Made by a program: the position numbers and the translations under genes. From an uncultured Oscillospiraceae bacterium (GTDB lineage: Bacteria; Bacillota; Clostridia; Oscillospirales; Oscillospiraceae), in the NCBI GenBank assembly GCA_947626845.1, contig CANQTW010000018.1, positions 1-47,857 of the forward strand: 47,857 bases of DNA, in the 5' to 3' direction. The stretch's first letter is position 1; each line of letters begins with the position of its first letter. Under the pieces are notes generated by a model. It was given only the letters and a program-made list of their open reading frames with translations. It was not told the DNA's origin and ran no database searches. Below are positions 15,102 through 23,385 of the stretch, one piece after another.

Positions 15102-15416
15102 ATGACAGCTGTTATCGAGGCATGTGGCAAGCAGTACCGCGTCAATCCCGGCGACACCCTGTTCGTCGAGAAGCTGAACGTGGAGGACGGCGCGTCCTAC
15201 ACCTTCGACAAGGTCCTGGCCATCTTTAACGACGACGGCACCGCCACCATCGGCACGCCCGTGGTCAAGGGGGCTACCGTCACCGCCACCGCGGTAAAGA
15301 CCGGCAAGTCCAAGAAGATCATCGTCTACAAGATGCGTCCCAAGAAGAACTACCGCCGCAAGCAGGGCCACCGTCAGCCCTATACCAAGGTCACCATCGA
15401 CGCCATCAATGCGTAA
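15102..15416 (+). CDS. rplU: 50S ribosomal protein L21
   Basis: 104 residues, standard length. Family stretches are [20 protein letters not shown] at the N-terminus and the basic [19 protein letters not shown], which contacts 23S rRNA. L21 sits on the solvent side of the large subunit near domains of 23S rRNA bound by L20. RBS AAGAGGTGAAAACGA precedes ATG 15102. It is cotranscribed with rpmA, with only 50 bp between and no prp/ysxB gene. Confidence 0.97.
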   Translation: MTAVIEACGKQYRVNPGDTLFVEKLNVEDGASYTFDKVLAIFNDDGTATIGTPVVKGATVTATAVKTGKSKKIIVYKMRPKKNYRRKQGHRQPYTKVTIDAINA

Positions 15417-15466
15417 GTGACCGCCAATCACGATCTCAACCCACTTAAATCGGAGGTGTAATTTAC

Positions 15467-15730
15467 ATGGCTCATAAAAAGGGAATGGGTTCCACCAAGA
15501 ACGGCCGCGATTCCGAGTCCAAACGCCTGGGCGTCAAGCGCGCCGACGGGCAGTACGTTCTTGCCGGCAACATCCTGGTCCGCCAGCGCGGCACCAAGAT
15601 CCATCCGGGCAACAACGTGGGCATGGGCAGCGACAACACCCTCTTCGCTCTCGTCTCCGGCAAGGTCCGCTACGAGCATATCAACCGCGAGCGCAAGCAG
15701 GTCTCCGTCTACGAGGAAGCCGCTCAGTAA
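15467..15730 (+). CDS. rpmA: 50S ribosomal protein L27
   Basis: 87 residues beginning [19 protein letters not shown]. The protein starts directly with the mature N-terminus, whose tail reaches the peptidyl-transferase centre. The cleavable extension (LxLQFFA-type) of many Firmicutes is absent. Fitting with this, the cysteine protease Prp that trims the extension is not encoded between rplU and rpmA. The remainder ([19 protein letters not shown], then [13 protein letters not shown]) is canonical. RBS CGGAGGTGTAATTTAC. Followed by a terminator. Confidence 0.97.
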   Translation: MAHKKGMGSTKNGRDSESKRLGVKRADGQYVLAGNILVRQRGTKIHPGNNVGMGSDNTLFALVSGKVRYEHINRERKQVSVYEEAAQ

Positions 15731-15747
15731 CCGAAAAAGCCCCTGCA

Positions 15748-15779
15748 GGGAGACGCCTTTGGCGCCTCCCTTTCCTTTT
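15748..15779 (+). terminator. Terminator after rpmA
   Basis: Stem GGGAGACGCC / GGCGCCTCCC with a TTT loop, followed by TTTCCTTTT, 18 bp after the stop. Confidence 0.8.
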
Positions 15780-15904
15780 AAGGTAAGCCTTATAACAAAA
15801 CCCGTACACTTTCTCAAAAATTTGTTGATTAAACCACTACCATTCCTCCCCGGTTTGTGATATTATTAAGTACGCTAAATTCATAAACCAAGGAGGACTT
15901 CTCC

Positions 15905-16750
15905 ATGCGGATAAAGATCACCGCCGACAGCACCTGCGATTTGCCCGCGTCCCTCGCGGAAAAATACAATGTGCACATCTTCCCTCTCTATGTGGTGATG
16001 GACGGCGCCGCCCGACGGGACGGCGTGGAGATCACGGCACGGGACATCTTTGACCATGTGGCCTCCGGCGGGAAGCTGGGCAACACCGCCGCCGTCAACG
16101 TAAGCGACTACCTGGAGAAATTTCGGGTCTTCCGGGAGGGATACGACGCCGTCATCCACTTCACCATCTCCCAGTCCATGTCCGCCTGCTTCCAGAACGC
16201 CAACATCGCCGCATCTGAGCTGGACAACATCTACGTGGTGGATTCCAAGAACCTCTCCGTGGGCATCTCCATGCTGGTGCTGGACGCCTGCGAAATGGCC
16301 GGACAGGGCAAATCGCCGGAGGAGATCGTCGCCGCGCTGGAGGAAAAACGGGAAAAGCTGGATATGAGCTTCGTCATCGACACGCTGGACTATTTAAAGG
16401 CCGGGGGGCGCTGTTCTCCGCTGGTGGCCCTGGGGGCCAATCTTCTGAGCCTGAAGCCCTGTGTGGAGCTTGCCGGCGGCGAGATGGATGTGGGGAAGAA
16501 ATACCGCGGGACCATTGAAAAGGTGGTCCTGAAATATCTGGCCGACAGGCTTGCGGACACGGACGGCATCCAGCTCTCCCGCGCATTCTTTGTCAAGTCC
16601 TACGGCTTCACGGAGGCGTTTCTTGACGAGGCCCGCGAGGAGGTCCGGCGGCTCTGCCCCTTCGCCGAGCTCATCGACGCCGAGGCCGGCTGCACCATCT
16701 CCAACCATTGCGGCCCCAAGACGCTGGGGATCGTATTTTACAGAAAATAA
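15905..16750 (+). CDS. DegV family fatty-acid-binding protein
   Basis: 281 residues. Family signatures are KITADSTCDLPASLAEKY at the N-terminus, VHFTISQSMSACFQNANIAA-type binding residues (the Ser pair that contacts the fatty acid carboxylate) and DTLDYLKAGGRCSP in the second domain. The FakB members deliver exogenous fatty acids to the kinase FakA for phosphorylation and phospholipid synthesis; many DegV paralogues exist, so the exact cargo is open. ATG 15905 follows AAGGAGGACTTCTCC. Monocistronic or read through into glyA, which starts 21 bp later. Confidence 0.92.
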   Translation: MRIKITADSTCDLPASLAEKYNVHIFPLYVVMDGAARRDGVEITARDIFDHVASGGKLGNTAAVNVSDYLEKFRVFREGYDAVIHFTISQSMSACFQNANIAASELDNIYVVDSKNLSVGISMLVLDACEMAGQGKSPEEIVAALEEKREKLDMSFVIDTLDYLKAGGRCSPLVALGANLLSLKPCVELAGGEMDVGKKYRGTIEKVVLKYLADRLADTDGIQLSRAFFVKSYGFTEAFLDEAREEVRRLCPFAELIDAEAGCTISNHCGPKTLGIVFYRK

Positions 16751-16771
16751 TTTTATCAGGAGAATTGATCT

Positions 16772-18025
16772 ATGTATTCAGACCTTCAGGATTCCATCGG
16801 CTTCATCGCCAACACCGACCCTGACCTGGCCGCCGCCATGGGCCGCGAGCTGGGCCGCCAGAAACGCAACATCGAGCTGATCGCCAGCGAGAACTACGTC
16901 TCCCCCGCCGTCATGGCCGCCATGGGGAGCGTCCTCACCAACAAGTACGCGGAGGGCTACCCCGGAAAGCGCTACTACGGCGGCTGTGAGTTTGTGGACG
17001 AGGTGGAGACCTTGGCCATTGAACGGGCGAAGGCGATCTTCGGCGCGGGCTACGCCAACGTCCAGCCCCACTCCGGCGCTCAGGCCAACACCGCCGTCTA
17101 CTTCGCCCTGCTGACCCCCGGCGACACCGTTATGGGCATGAATCTGGCCGAGGGCGGCCACCTGACCCACGGCTCCCCGGTGAACCTCTCCGGAAAGTAC
17201 TTCCACTTCGTCCCCTACGGCGTCTCCGCCGAGACGGGCCGCATCGACTACGAGGCCCTTTACGACCTGGCACAGCGCAATAAGCCCAAGCTCATCGTAG
17301 CCGGAGCCTCCGCCTATCCCAGGGCCATAGATTTCAAGAAGTTCCGGGAGATCGCCGACAGCGTGGGCGCGTACCTCATGGTGGATATGGCCCACATCGC
17401 GGGCCTTGTGGCCGCCGGACAGCATGAAAGCCCCCTCCCCTACGCCCATGTGGTCACCACCACCACCCACAAGACCCTCCGGGGACCCCGCGGCGGCCTG
17501 ATCCTCACCCAGGACCCCGAATTTGGCAAGCAGTTCAACAAGGCCATCTTCCCCGGCACCCAGGGCGGCCCGCTGATGCACGTCATCGCCGCCAAGGCCG
17601 TGTGCTTCGGCGAGGCCCTGAAGCCGGAATTCAAGGCGTATCAGGAGCAGATCGTGAAAAACGCCGCCGTATTGGCCGGTGAGCTTATGAAAAACGGCAT
17701 CAACCTTGTGTCCGGCGGCACGGACAACCACCTAATGCTTGCCGATCTGCGGGGCACCGGCGTCACCGGCAAGGTGCTGGAGAAGCGTCTTGACGAGGTG
17801 TACATCACCGTCAATAAGAACGCCATCCCCAACGACCCGGAGAAGCCCTTTGTCACCAGCGGCATCCGCATCGGCACTCCCGCCGTCACAACGCGGGGCT
17901 TCAAGGAGCCGGAGATGGTCACCATCGCCCAGTGCATCGCCGCCACCGCCCACGATTTTGAGGGCACCGCGGAGGATACCCGCGCCAGAGTCAACGAGCT
18001 CTGCGCCCGCTTCCCCCTCTATTGA
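16772..18025 (+). CDS. glyA: Serine hydroxymethyltransferase
   Basis: 417 residues, full length. It converts serine and tetrahydrofolate to glycine and methylene-THF using PLP. Visible signatures are [61 protein letters not shown] and the PLP lysine in [14 protein letters not shown]. The C-terminus ([15 protein letters not shown]) is intact. RBS TCAGGAGAATTGATCT. It follows the DegV gene by 21 bp and may share its transcript. No terminator is obvious before the tRNA promoter. Confidence 0.97.
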   Translation: MYSDLQDSIGFIANTDPDLAAAMGRELGRQKRNIELIASENYVSPAVMAAMGSVLTNKYAEGYPGKRYYGGCEFVDEVETLAIERAKAIFGAGYANVQPHSGAQANTAVYFALLTPGDTVMGMNLAEGGHLTHGSPVNLSGKYFHFVPYGVSAETGRIDYEALYDLAQRNKPKLIVAGASAYPRAIDFKKFREIADSVGAYLMVDMAHIAGLVAAGQHESPLPYAHVVTTTTHKTLRGPRGGLILTQDPEFGKQFNKAIFPGTQGGPLMHVIAAKAVCFGEALKPEFKAYQEQIVKNAAVLAGELMKNGINLVSGGTDNHLMLADLRGTGVTGKVLEKRLDEVYITVNKNAIPNDPEKPFVTSGIRIGTPAVTTRGFKEPEMVTIAQCIAATAHDFEGTAEDTRARVNELCARFPLY

Positions 18026-18084
18026 TCCGGCAAGCGAAATAAAAGCGCCCAGGGAAATTTTTTTGGAAAAAGGGAAAAAAGGTG

Positions 18085-18113
18085 TTGACTTTTTCCCAAA
18101 GCTATGGTATTAT
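18085..18113 (+). promoter_or_regulatory. tRNA-Ala promoter
   Basis: -35 TTGACT (18085-18090), 17-bp spacer, -10 TATTAT (18108-18113), about 30 bp before the mature tRNA. Confidence 0.78.
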
Positions 18114-18143
18114 CAATCACGCTGTTGAGAACAGCGGTTCCCT

Positions 18144-18219
18144 GGGGGCGTAGCTCAGCTGGGAGAGCGCCTGAATGGCATTCAGGAGGTCATCGGTTCG
18201 ATCCCGACCGTCTCCACCA
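18144..18219 (+). tRNA. tRNA-Ala(GGC)
   Basis: 76 nt with CCA encoded. Acceptor GGGGGCG / CGTCTCC (two G-U pairs), D-arm GCTCAGCTGGGAGAGC, anticodon loop ATGGCAT inside stem CCTGA / TCAGG giving anticodon GGC, and T-loop GGTTCGATCC. It decodes GCC, the favoured alanine codon in this GC-rich genome. Confidence 0.96.
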
Positions 18220-18254
18220 AAGGAAAAGACCTGCGAAAGCAGGTCTTTTCCTTT
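18219..18254 (+). terminator. Terminator of tRNA-Ala
   Basis: Perfect 16-bp stem AAAGGAAAAGACCTGC / GCAGGTCTTTTCCTTT with a GAAA tetraloop, beginning at the CCA end. Confidence 0.9.
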
Positions 18255-18336
18255 AATGGAGACCTACGTCCTTTGTCAAAGGGTTTTATTGGATGAAAAG
18301 ATGAACCCTGACGGCTCCCCTTGTTCTTTATTTTTC

Positions 18337-18355
18337 TCACAGACTGTGATACAAT
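18337..18355 (+). promoter_or_regulatory. Palindrome and -10 of the vbhA-fic operon
   Basis: TCACAG-A-CTGTGA (18337-18349) is a perfect inverted repeat directly abutting a TACAAT -10 (18350-18355). This position suits autorepression by the antitoxin or the complex. No strong -35 is visible. Confidence 0.5.
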
Positions 18356-18376
18356 AAATTTGTGAGGTGATTGTAG

Positions 18377-18580
18377 ATGACAACAGCCGAGCAAAAAAGG
18401 CGGGTCGCCGCCATAAAGACAGCGGATGCCATCAACGCCATTGAGGGCGCACCCATATCCGATTTTGCAAGAAAACTCTCCAACAGCTGGGCCAAGGGCG
18501 AGCTGACAGACGAGCAGGCGCAGGACGCTCTCTGGCTCTACCATCAGCAGATCGCGGAGCGGGTGAATGGCCATGCCTGA
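18377..18580 (+). CDS. VbhA-like antitoxin of a Fic system
   Basis: 67 residues. The helical segment DAINAIEGAPISDFARKLS followed by NSWAKGELTDEQAQDALW matches the VbhA antitoxin family, whose inhibitory helix places a Glu (here in IEG) into the Fic ATP site to block AMPylation. The classical (S/T)xxxE(G/N) motif is relaxed, with Ile at the first position. ATG 18377 follows GAGGTGATTGTAG. Its 3' end overlaps the fic gene by 14 bp, giving coupled translation, as usual for a class I Fic toxin-antitoxin pair. Confidence 0.8.
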   Translation: MTTAEQKRRVAAIKTADAINAIEGAPISDFARKLSNSWAKGELTDEQAQDALWLYHQQIAERVNGHA

Positions 18581-19298
18581 CCCGTATCTCTATGATGACG
18601 CGCCTGTCCTCAAAAACAAGCTGGGTATCAAGGATGACAAGGTCCTGGAGTTGATCGAGGCGGAGCAGTCCCGGCAGAGCATGGCTATCCTCTACAAGAG
18701 AGGCTTTGATGATTTTTCTCCCGCGGGGCTGTGTGAAATCCACCGTTTCCTCTTTGGGAAGGTCTACGGGTGGGCCGGACAGTACAGGATCATCAACATC
18801 GAGAAACGGGAAAAGTTCCTTGCCGGACGCAGTGTATGGTACAGCAATGACGAGGACATACCGCGGGAGTTGGCTGATGCCTTCCGAAACATAAACGCCC
18901 ATGATTGGTCCAACATGACCCGTGATGAGTTTGTGAAGGCGGTGACCGCGGAATTTCCCAAGCTGTGGCGGATACACCCCTTCAGGGAGGGAAACACACG
19001 GACGGTCGTAATGATGCTCACGTTTTTCGTGGAGCATTACGGCTATTTTATGGACCAGGAGCTCCTGGCCTCCTGCGCCGGGTATGTGAGGGATGCTTTT
19101 GTGATGGCGTCCCTTGACCAGTATTCGGAGTATGAGCATCTGGAGAAAATCCTGTCTGACGCCATATGTGAGGCGCCAATTGAATACTCCGTTGAATCTT
19201 TGGACGCACCGGCGGCTGTTGATGCCGCCAATGAAAAATACGCGAAATACCAAAGAGAAAAGTACGAGCCGCAGCCCCATTATAAACGTGAGGATTGA
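18567..19298 (+). CDS. Fic-domain AMP-transferase toxin
   Basis: 243 residues. The Fic core lies near residues 60-170: FGKVYGWAGQYR, then the active loop HPFREGNTRTV, which holds the catalytic His and the Mg/anion-hole residues. The canonical HxFx(D/E)GNxRxxR ends in Arg; here that place is Val, which may change ATP gamma-phosphate binding. Class I Fic toxins AMPylate targets such as topoisomerases and are held inactive by VbhA-like partners. A C-terminal tail of about 60 residues (APAAVDAANEKYAKYQREKY) is charged and helical. ATG 18567 or ATG 18573 could be used; both overlap vbhA. Confidence 0.88.
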   Translation: MAMPDPYLYDDAPVLKNKLGIKDDKVLELIEAEQSRQSMAILYKRGFDDFSPAGLCEIHRFLFGKVYGWAGQYRIINIEKREKFLAGRSVWYSNDEDIPRELADAFRNINAHDWSNMTRDEFVKAVTAEFPKLWRIHPFREGNTRTVVMMLTFFVEHYGYFMDQELLASCAGYVRDAFVMASLDQYSEYEHLEKILSDAICEAPIEYSVESLDAPAAVDAANEKYAKYQREKYEPQPHYKRED

Positions 19299-19398
19299 AT
19301 CGATCTCGCTCCCTTCAACGATTACAAACGATGAAAAGTCCGAATTTCTTGCGCCCAAGTATTTCTGCAAAATAGGATTTTTAACCACTTACTTCATG

Positions 19399-19431
19399 AA
19401 AAAGCGACTTGCGACTGCAAGTCGCTTTTTT
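19399..19431 (+). terminator. Terminator after the vbhA-fic operon
   Basis: Stem AAAAAGCGACTTGC / GCAAGTCGCTTTTTT, about 100 bp past the fic stop. The following 170 bp up to 19605 is AT-rich and holds nothing else recognisable. Confidence 0.75.
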
Positions 19432-19605
19432 GTGGTGGAGACTTACATCAGCATAAATATAGATGCGCGGAAGAAGGCAGTTGGTAAAGGCGGCTGGCTT
19501 CTTTTTCTTTCCGGTTCCTTTAGCGCGTATTATAACATACTAATTAAGTATTGTCAAGTGTTATTTTTGAAATATTGTAAATTATTTGTGAACACGGGGA
19601 AAACG

Positions 19606-20184
19606 CTACTGCACCCGTACAAGCTTGCACGTCGGAAAGCATGTCAGCTGGAGGTACAGTTCATACCGGTCCAGGTTGTTCCATGTCTTATGGCTGAACT
19701 CGAGCTTGTAGAGGCTGTAGGGCAAGGTCAGTCGGTATTCGGTATTATCCCGAAGGTGGATGCCCGGATTCCCCTCCAAAACGGGATTTAAGCAGTCCAG
19801 AGCCTCGTAGTTCATGAAAAGAAGCTGGTCGATCCCGTAAAGGGCAATTTCCGGAAGCATGACCCCCTCGGCTTCACTGCTGGTATTTTTGAGGGTCACA
19901 TCCACAAGGGCCAGCTTCTCCGGCGTATTTCCCTCCACATCCGGACAGATATCTTCAAAGTCCACAATTCGGAAGTCGTTGACGCACATGAGATACCCGT
20001 CCGCCGATCCGTAGCCTATATAGTCCTCTCCAAACGGAACGTCCTCTCCCATCGGGTAGGTCATCTTCACACAGTCGTCAAAGCTGTGATAGAACCGGTT
20101 GAGCGAAACGTATCTGGCGGTCCACCCGGCCGCCAAAAGGACGATCACCAGAGGAATGAGTACAAATTTCAGCTTTTTCTTCAT
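19606..20184 (-). CDS. DUF5028-like membrane-anchored protein
   Basis: 192 residues from ATG 20184. N-terminal membrane anchor (KFVLIPLVIVLLAAGWTARYV) followed by an extracellular beta-rich domain (YPMGEDVPFGEDYIGYG, then YLMCVNDFRIVDFED). The pattern fits DUF5028-type proteins linked to clostridial ABC transporters of the lantibiotic-immunity kind; the assignment is by resemblance. The longer frame start at 20241 lies inside the ATPase gene. It overlaps that gene's end by 4 bp and is last in the operon. Confidence 0.7.
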   Translation of the reverse strand: MKKKLKFVLIPLVIVLLAAGWTARYVSLNRFYHSFDDCVKMTYPMGEDVPFGEDYIGYGSADGYLMCVNDFRIVDFEDICPDVEGNTPEKLALVDVTLKNTSSEAEGVMLPEIALYGIDQLLFMNYEALDCLNPVLEGNPGIHLRDNTEYRLTLPYSLYKLEFSHKTWNNLDRYELYLQLTCFPTCKLVRVQ

Positions 20185-20822
20185 ATCGCGCTCTCCCTTT
20201 CGACCCGTCCGTTCTGCACCTTGAATACCTCGTCGGAGCATTCCCGCAGGAACTCCCCATCGTGGCAGGCCATGACGATCAGCGCGCCGCGCTCCCGCTC
20301 TTCGCGGAGAATGTCGCAGATACGCGCCACTCCCCTGTCATCCAGGGCGTTGGTGGGCTCGTCCAGCAGGATCAGCGCTGGCTTTTCCATGATGGCCGCC
20401 GCGATGCCCAGGCGCTGTTTCATGCCCAGGGAGTATTTGCGCACCCGACGCTTATCGTCCGGGTCCAGGGCCACCCTGGTCAGCGTCTCGCGAATCTGGC
20501 CGCTGTCGATCTCGTTTTTCAGGGAGGCCAGCAGCTCCAGGTTTTTAAGGCCGGTATAGTTGGGGAGGAAGGCCGGATTTTCGATCAACATACCGATGGA
20601 GGGGGGAAAGTCCATCTCCTCGCCAAGCCTTTTGCCGTCGATGAGAACTTCGCCGGAGGACGGTTGAATGAGTCCCGCCACCAGCCGCATCAGCATGGTC
20701 TTACCGGACCCGTTGGGGCCTCGGAGACCGTATATCCGCCCGCTCTCCAGGGACAGGGTAACGTCATCCAGGATCACCGCTTTTCCGATGGTCTTTATCA
20801 CGTTGATAAGGTCTATTTTCAT
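20181..20822 (-). CDS. ABC transporter ATP-binding protein
   Basis: 213 residues, a compact ATPase. Walker A GLRGPNGSGKTMLMRLVAG, signature KYSLGMKQRLGIAAAI, Walker B LILLDEPTNALD and a CHDGEFL H-loop are all present. There is no C-terminal extension. It should serve the two ABC-2 permeases encoded immediately upstream (20829-21656 and 21643-22506). ATG 20822 follows CAAGGAGTGAATAACA. The operon is controlled from the divergent region at 23244-23330 with LytTR-type regulation. Confidence 0.92.
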   Translation of the reverse strand: MKIDLINVIKTIGKAVILDDVTLSLESGRIYGLRGPNGSGKTMLMRLVAGLIQPSSGEVLIDGKRLGEEMDFPPSIGMLIENPAFLPNYTGLKNLELLASLKNEIDSGQIRETLTRVALDPDDKRRVRKYSLGMKQRLGIAAAIMEKPALILLDEPTNALDDRGVARICDILREERERGALIVMACHDGEFLRECSDEVFKVQNGRVERESAI

Positions 20823-20828
20823 TGTTAT

Positions 20829-21656
20829 TCACTCCTTGGCGCCTATAATATCGCTTCTTTTAAACTCCCACGCCCCGAAAACCGCGCAGAGAAGGACGAT
20901 GACCACACATTCCCCCGCCGCGATCCACGGGTCAACGCCTTTGGAAACGAGCAGGCCGCTCCGTATCCCCATGGCCCCGTTCCCCAAAATCAGGGGCGAG
21001 GAGCAGTAGACGGACAATAAAAGCGCGACCTCGCTCAGCAGGAAGCAGAGGACGGGCCTCACGGCCAGACACAAGGTCATCTGGAGAAGGCTCAGGGCGC
21101 TGACCGTCAGATACGGCAGAAAAAGTGAGACCGTCAATACTGTGAAGGGGGAAACCGTTCCGGCCTTCACCTCGCCCCGATAAAGTGTGTCCAGCGCCGC
21201 CGGATCACAGCTCAGGGACAGGTCTCCTCCCGTGAAAAGGGTAAAGATCGCGGCTGTCGCGCCCACCAGGAGGAGATACACGCCGCAGCTCATCAGATTC
21301 CAGACGCATTTGGAGAGGAACCACTCCCGTCGGTCACCGGAGCGAACGACGATCTGCTGGCCCGTCAGGGACAGATCGTTCAGCATATAATCGAGATTCA
21401 GATACAGACAGCCGCTCATCAGAAGAAGCCACATAATGGGAAGCCGCAGCTTATCCATGGTGTCAGAAACGCGGATCGGCTCGATGCCCATAAAGCAGTA
21501 CAGCATATACCCGCCCAAACTACATTGGAACCCCGATATGGAGGCAATTCTATAGCACATCCAGCACGGCAGGGCGGCCAGAAGCGGGATCAGAACACAG
21601 CGCGGGCGCAAAAGGCCGCAACGCAGGTCGTGGCGAATGAGCTTAGACAAGTTCAC
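20829..21656 (-). CDS. ABC transporter membrane protein, second permease
   Basis: About 275 residues with six hydrophobic stretches (among them IPLLAALPCWMCYRIAS, IMWLLLMSGCLYLNL and CGVYLLLVGATAAIFTLF). GTG 21656 is the likely start: GGGAGGTGG lies just upstream, and the longer frame to 21806 is only the shadow of the preceding gene. It overlaps that gene by 14 bp. No family name beyond ABC-2-like is safe. It pairs with 21643-22506 and the ATPase. Confidence 0.8.
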   Translation of the reverse strand: MNLSKLIRHDLRCGLLRPRCVLIPLLAALPCWMCYRIASISGFQCSLGGYMLYCFMGIEPIRVSDTMDKLRLPIMWLLLMSGCLYLNLDYMLNDLSLTGQQIVVRSGDRREWFLSKCVWNLMSCGVYLLLVGATAAIFTLFTGGDLSLSCDPAALDTLYRGEVKAGTVSPFTVLTVSLFLPYLTVSALSLLQMTLCLAVRPVLCFLLSEVALLLSVYCSSPLILGNGAMGIRSGLLVSKGVDPWIAAGECVVIVLLCAVFGAWEFKRSDIIGAKE

Positions 21657-22506
21657 GCTTGACCACCTCCCGGTATCCGCCGATGAATGTGAGGGCGAAG
21701 AAAAAGCCCAAATAGGAGAACAGGAGCCAGCCGGGATTGGCAGAATCGGGCGCGGCCATGGCAAGCTGCAGCGGCGAAAGCTCATAATATCCGTTTCCCA
21801 GGGCATCGCTCCCCATCAATTGCGAGCATACCGACTCTAAAAGGATGAGGACGATAAAGGGGGTCAGCAACGCCATCGCCTGATGCCGGAATTTCGTACC
21901 GAGCATAAGGCAGATGCAGGAGACAACCCCGCCCCAAAGGAATTCCACGCAGCACCAAATAAGCGCGAAGGCCCAGGGCGCGGTGTAGAAAAGCCGCGAC
22001 AGAAAGAAGCCGTTTGTGATGGGGGTGATGTGGTCTGCCACATCGAGAACATAATAGGGGCAAACAAGGGCGGTGGCTAAAAGGTTTGCCAATACCGGCA
22101 GGGCCACGACGGCGCCGCCGCTGACGAATACCGCCACGTATTTGGAGACAAAGTAGGATTTCCGCCCGACTCTTGAGACAATTTGGTCATACATTCCCGA
22201 TTTCCGCTCCTCCGCGTAGGACCAACCATAGGGAAGTACCGCTAATATGGGCCAGACGATATAGAATACCATGTTCCCAAACGAAAATGCAGTGATTGCA
22301 ATCCAGTTAACAAATAAAGAGCGTCCACCCGTTGATTTGCTTACACCGATAACATTTAAACTCAATATTCGTTTAGCCGCTTCGCTGAACTCTACGGCGG
22401 TCTGGATCACATCCAGCCCGCAGATGAGAAGGCCGATGACAAGGGCGATGACGAACATCCTGTTGCGGAAGGCCTTTGTAAGTTCCGCTCTGACGCATCT
22501 AAGCAT
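21643..22506 (-). CDS. ABC-2-like permease
   Basis: 287 residues with an N-terminal membrane helix (NRMFVIALVIGLLICGLDVI), a long outer loop, four to five further helices and a Lys/Arg-rich cytoplasmic end (GGYREVVKRELV). The loop EERKSGMYDQIVSRVGRKSYF is typical of ABC-2 permeases of immunity transporters. It overlaps the lipoprotein gene by 8 bp upstream and the second permease by 14 bp downstream, so the operon is translationally coupled throughout. Confidence 0.82.
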   Translation of the reverse strand: MLRCVRAELTKAFRNRMFVIALVIGLLICGLDVIQTAVEFSEAAKRILSLNVIGVSKSTGGRSLFVNWIAITAFSFGNMVFYIVWPILAVLPYGWSYAEERKSGMYDQIVSRVGRKSYFVSKYVAVFVSGGAVVALPVLANLLATALVCPYYVLDVADHITPITNGFFLSRLFYTAPWAFALIWCCVEFLWGGVVSCICLMLGTKFRHQAMALLTPFIVLILLESVCSQLMGSDALGNGYYELSPLQLAMAAPDSANPGWLLFSYLGFFFALTFIGGYREVVKRELV

Positions 22507-23203
22507 CCCGATCCTCCCCTAATTTCAAATTGATAAGATCGCTTCTGGTGCTGATGCCGGTGCTGGCCCGAAGCTGGGAGAGGTCCCGCTCGGAGCCGTC
22601 CCGCTTTTTGCCCACGAAACAGCCCACCTCAAATTCAATGGTCTCCCCCGGCGACAGCTTGAAAGCGAAGGGGTGATCCGGGTCCTGGCCCTGTCCATAG
22701 AGGCTGAAGTAGTCCACGGGGCTGAAGATATAATTTTTGCCCTGCTTTTCTGTGAGGTCGATGAGCGTCAGAAGGCCGTCCGCGTGGAATTCATAAGGGT
22801 CCTCATCCTCGTATCCGTTCGTCTTGGCCGCCGCGTCAAGGCTTTTTACCTCAAGGTCGAGTATAATAAAGGAGCTTCCCTCCTTCAGCGTCCCGTCCGA
22901 CAGCACATAGTTGTCGTAATACTCCAAAAACATCTCCTGGGGGGGAAGCTCGGACACGTCGGTGATCCGTCGGGCGCTTTTCACCGTCACCTGCAACGCC
23001 CCCTCGGCAAGCCCACTGGTGAATTCAAAGGGTTCTCCGAGCTGTATGTCGGAGGACGAGTCCTTCCCCCCAAGCTGTACGTCGGAGGACGAGTCCTTCC
23101 CTCCAAGCTGTATGTCGGAGGACGGGGCCTGCCCCCCGCCGCAGCCCGACAGGAGCAGGAGGCAGAGAAGGATCAGCGGGAGAAGTTTACATTTGTTTTT
23201 CAT
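22499..23203 (-). CDS. Lipoprotein of the LytTR-controlled ABC operon
   Basis: 234 residues from ATG 23203 (GAGAGGTGG ahead). Lipoprotein signal LLPLILLCLLLLSGC, then a linker made of a tandem 11-residue repeat (SSDIQLGGKDS), then an immunoglobulin-like domain reminiscent of DUF4352/DUF5067-type extracellular proteins (SFIILDLEVKSLDAAAK, SPGETIEFEVGCFVG). First gene of the operon; it may present the exporter's substrate or sense it. Function is not established. Confidence 0.75.
   Translation of the reverse strand: MKNKCKLLPLILLCLLLLSGCGGGQAPSSDIQLGGKDSSSDVQLGGKDSSSDIQLGEPFEFTSGLAEGALQVTVKSARRITDVSELPPQEMFLEYYDNYVLSDGTLKEGSSFIILDLEVKSLDAAAKTNGYEDEDPYEFHADGLLTLIDLTEKQGKNYIFSPVDYFSLYGQGQDPDHPFAFKLSPGETIEFEVGCFVGKKRDGSERDLSQLRASTGISTRSDLINLKLGEDRDA
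23040..23125 (-). repeat. 33-bp tandem repeat in the lipoprotein linker
   Basis: Two full units and a partial third, with only single-base differences (for example GTATGTC against GTACGTC). It encodes the SSDIQLGGKD linker just after the lipidated Cys, and repeat number could vary between strains. Confidence 0.8.
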
Positions 23204-23243
23204 GGGGATACCACCTCTCATTTTGATTTGTGAACTGAGTATG

Positions 23244-23272
23244 GTATAATCCATCAACTGCCAACCTGTCAA
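23244..23272 (-). promoter_or_regulatory. Promoter of the lipoprotein-ABC operon
   Basis: Minus strand: -35 TTGACA (23272-23267), 17-bp spacer, -10 TTATAC (23249-23244), 40 bp before ATG 23203. Confidence 0.6.
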
Positions 23273-23279
23273 CCCCCAC

Positions 23280-23315
23280 GGCATGAACGACACTTTTCGC
23301 GGCATGAACGACAAT
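23280..23315. promoter_or_regulatory. LytTR-type direct repeats between divergent promoters
   Basis: GGCATGAACGACA occurs at 23280 and again at 23301, exactly 21 bp apart, two helical turns. The reverse complement (TGTCGTTCATG) contains a CGTTCAT core close to the LytTR half-site. The pair lies 8 bp from one -35 and about 10 bp from the other, so one bound dimer could serve both operons. Confidence 0.65.
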
Positions 23316-23324
23316 CGGGCCGTA

Positions 23325-23353
23325 TTGCGATTTGGGCCGCGGTGATATATAAT
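23325..23353 (+). promoter_or_regulatory. Promoter of the LytTR two-component operon
   Basis: -35 TTGCGA (23325-23330), 17-bp spacer, -10 TATAAT (23348-23353). Confidence 0.68.
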
Positions 23354-23385
23354 ATTTCCATCCTTTAAGGACAGGAGGCGCGGAT

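Noticed and set aside
16778-17731. 317-codon minus-strand open frame
   Set aside because: Antisense to glyA, which is complete and conserved; codon-bias artefact.
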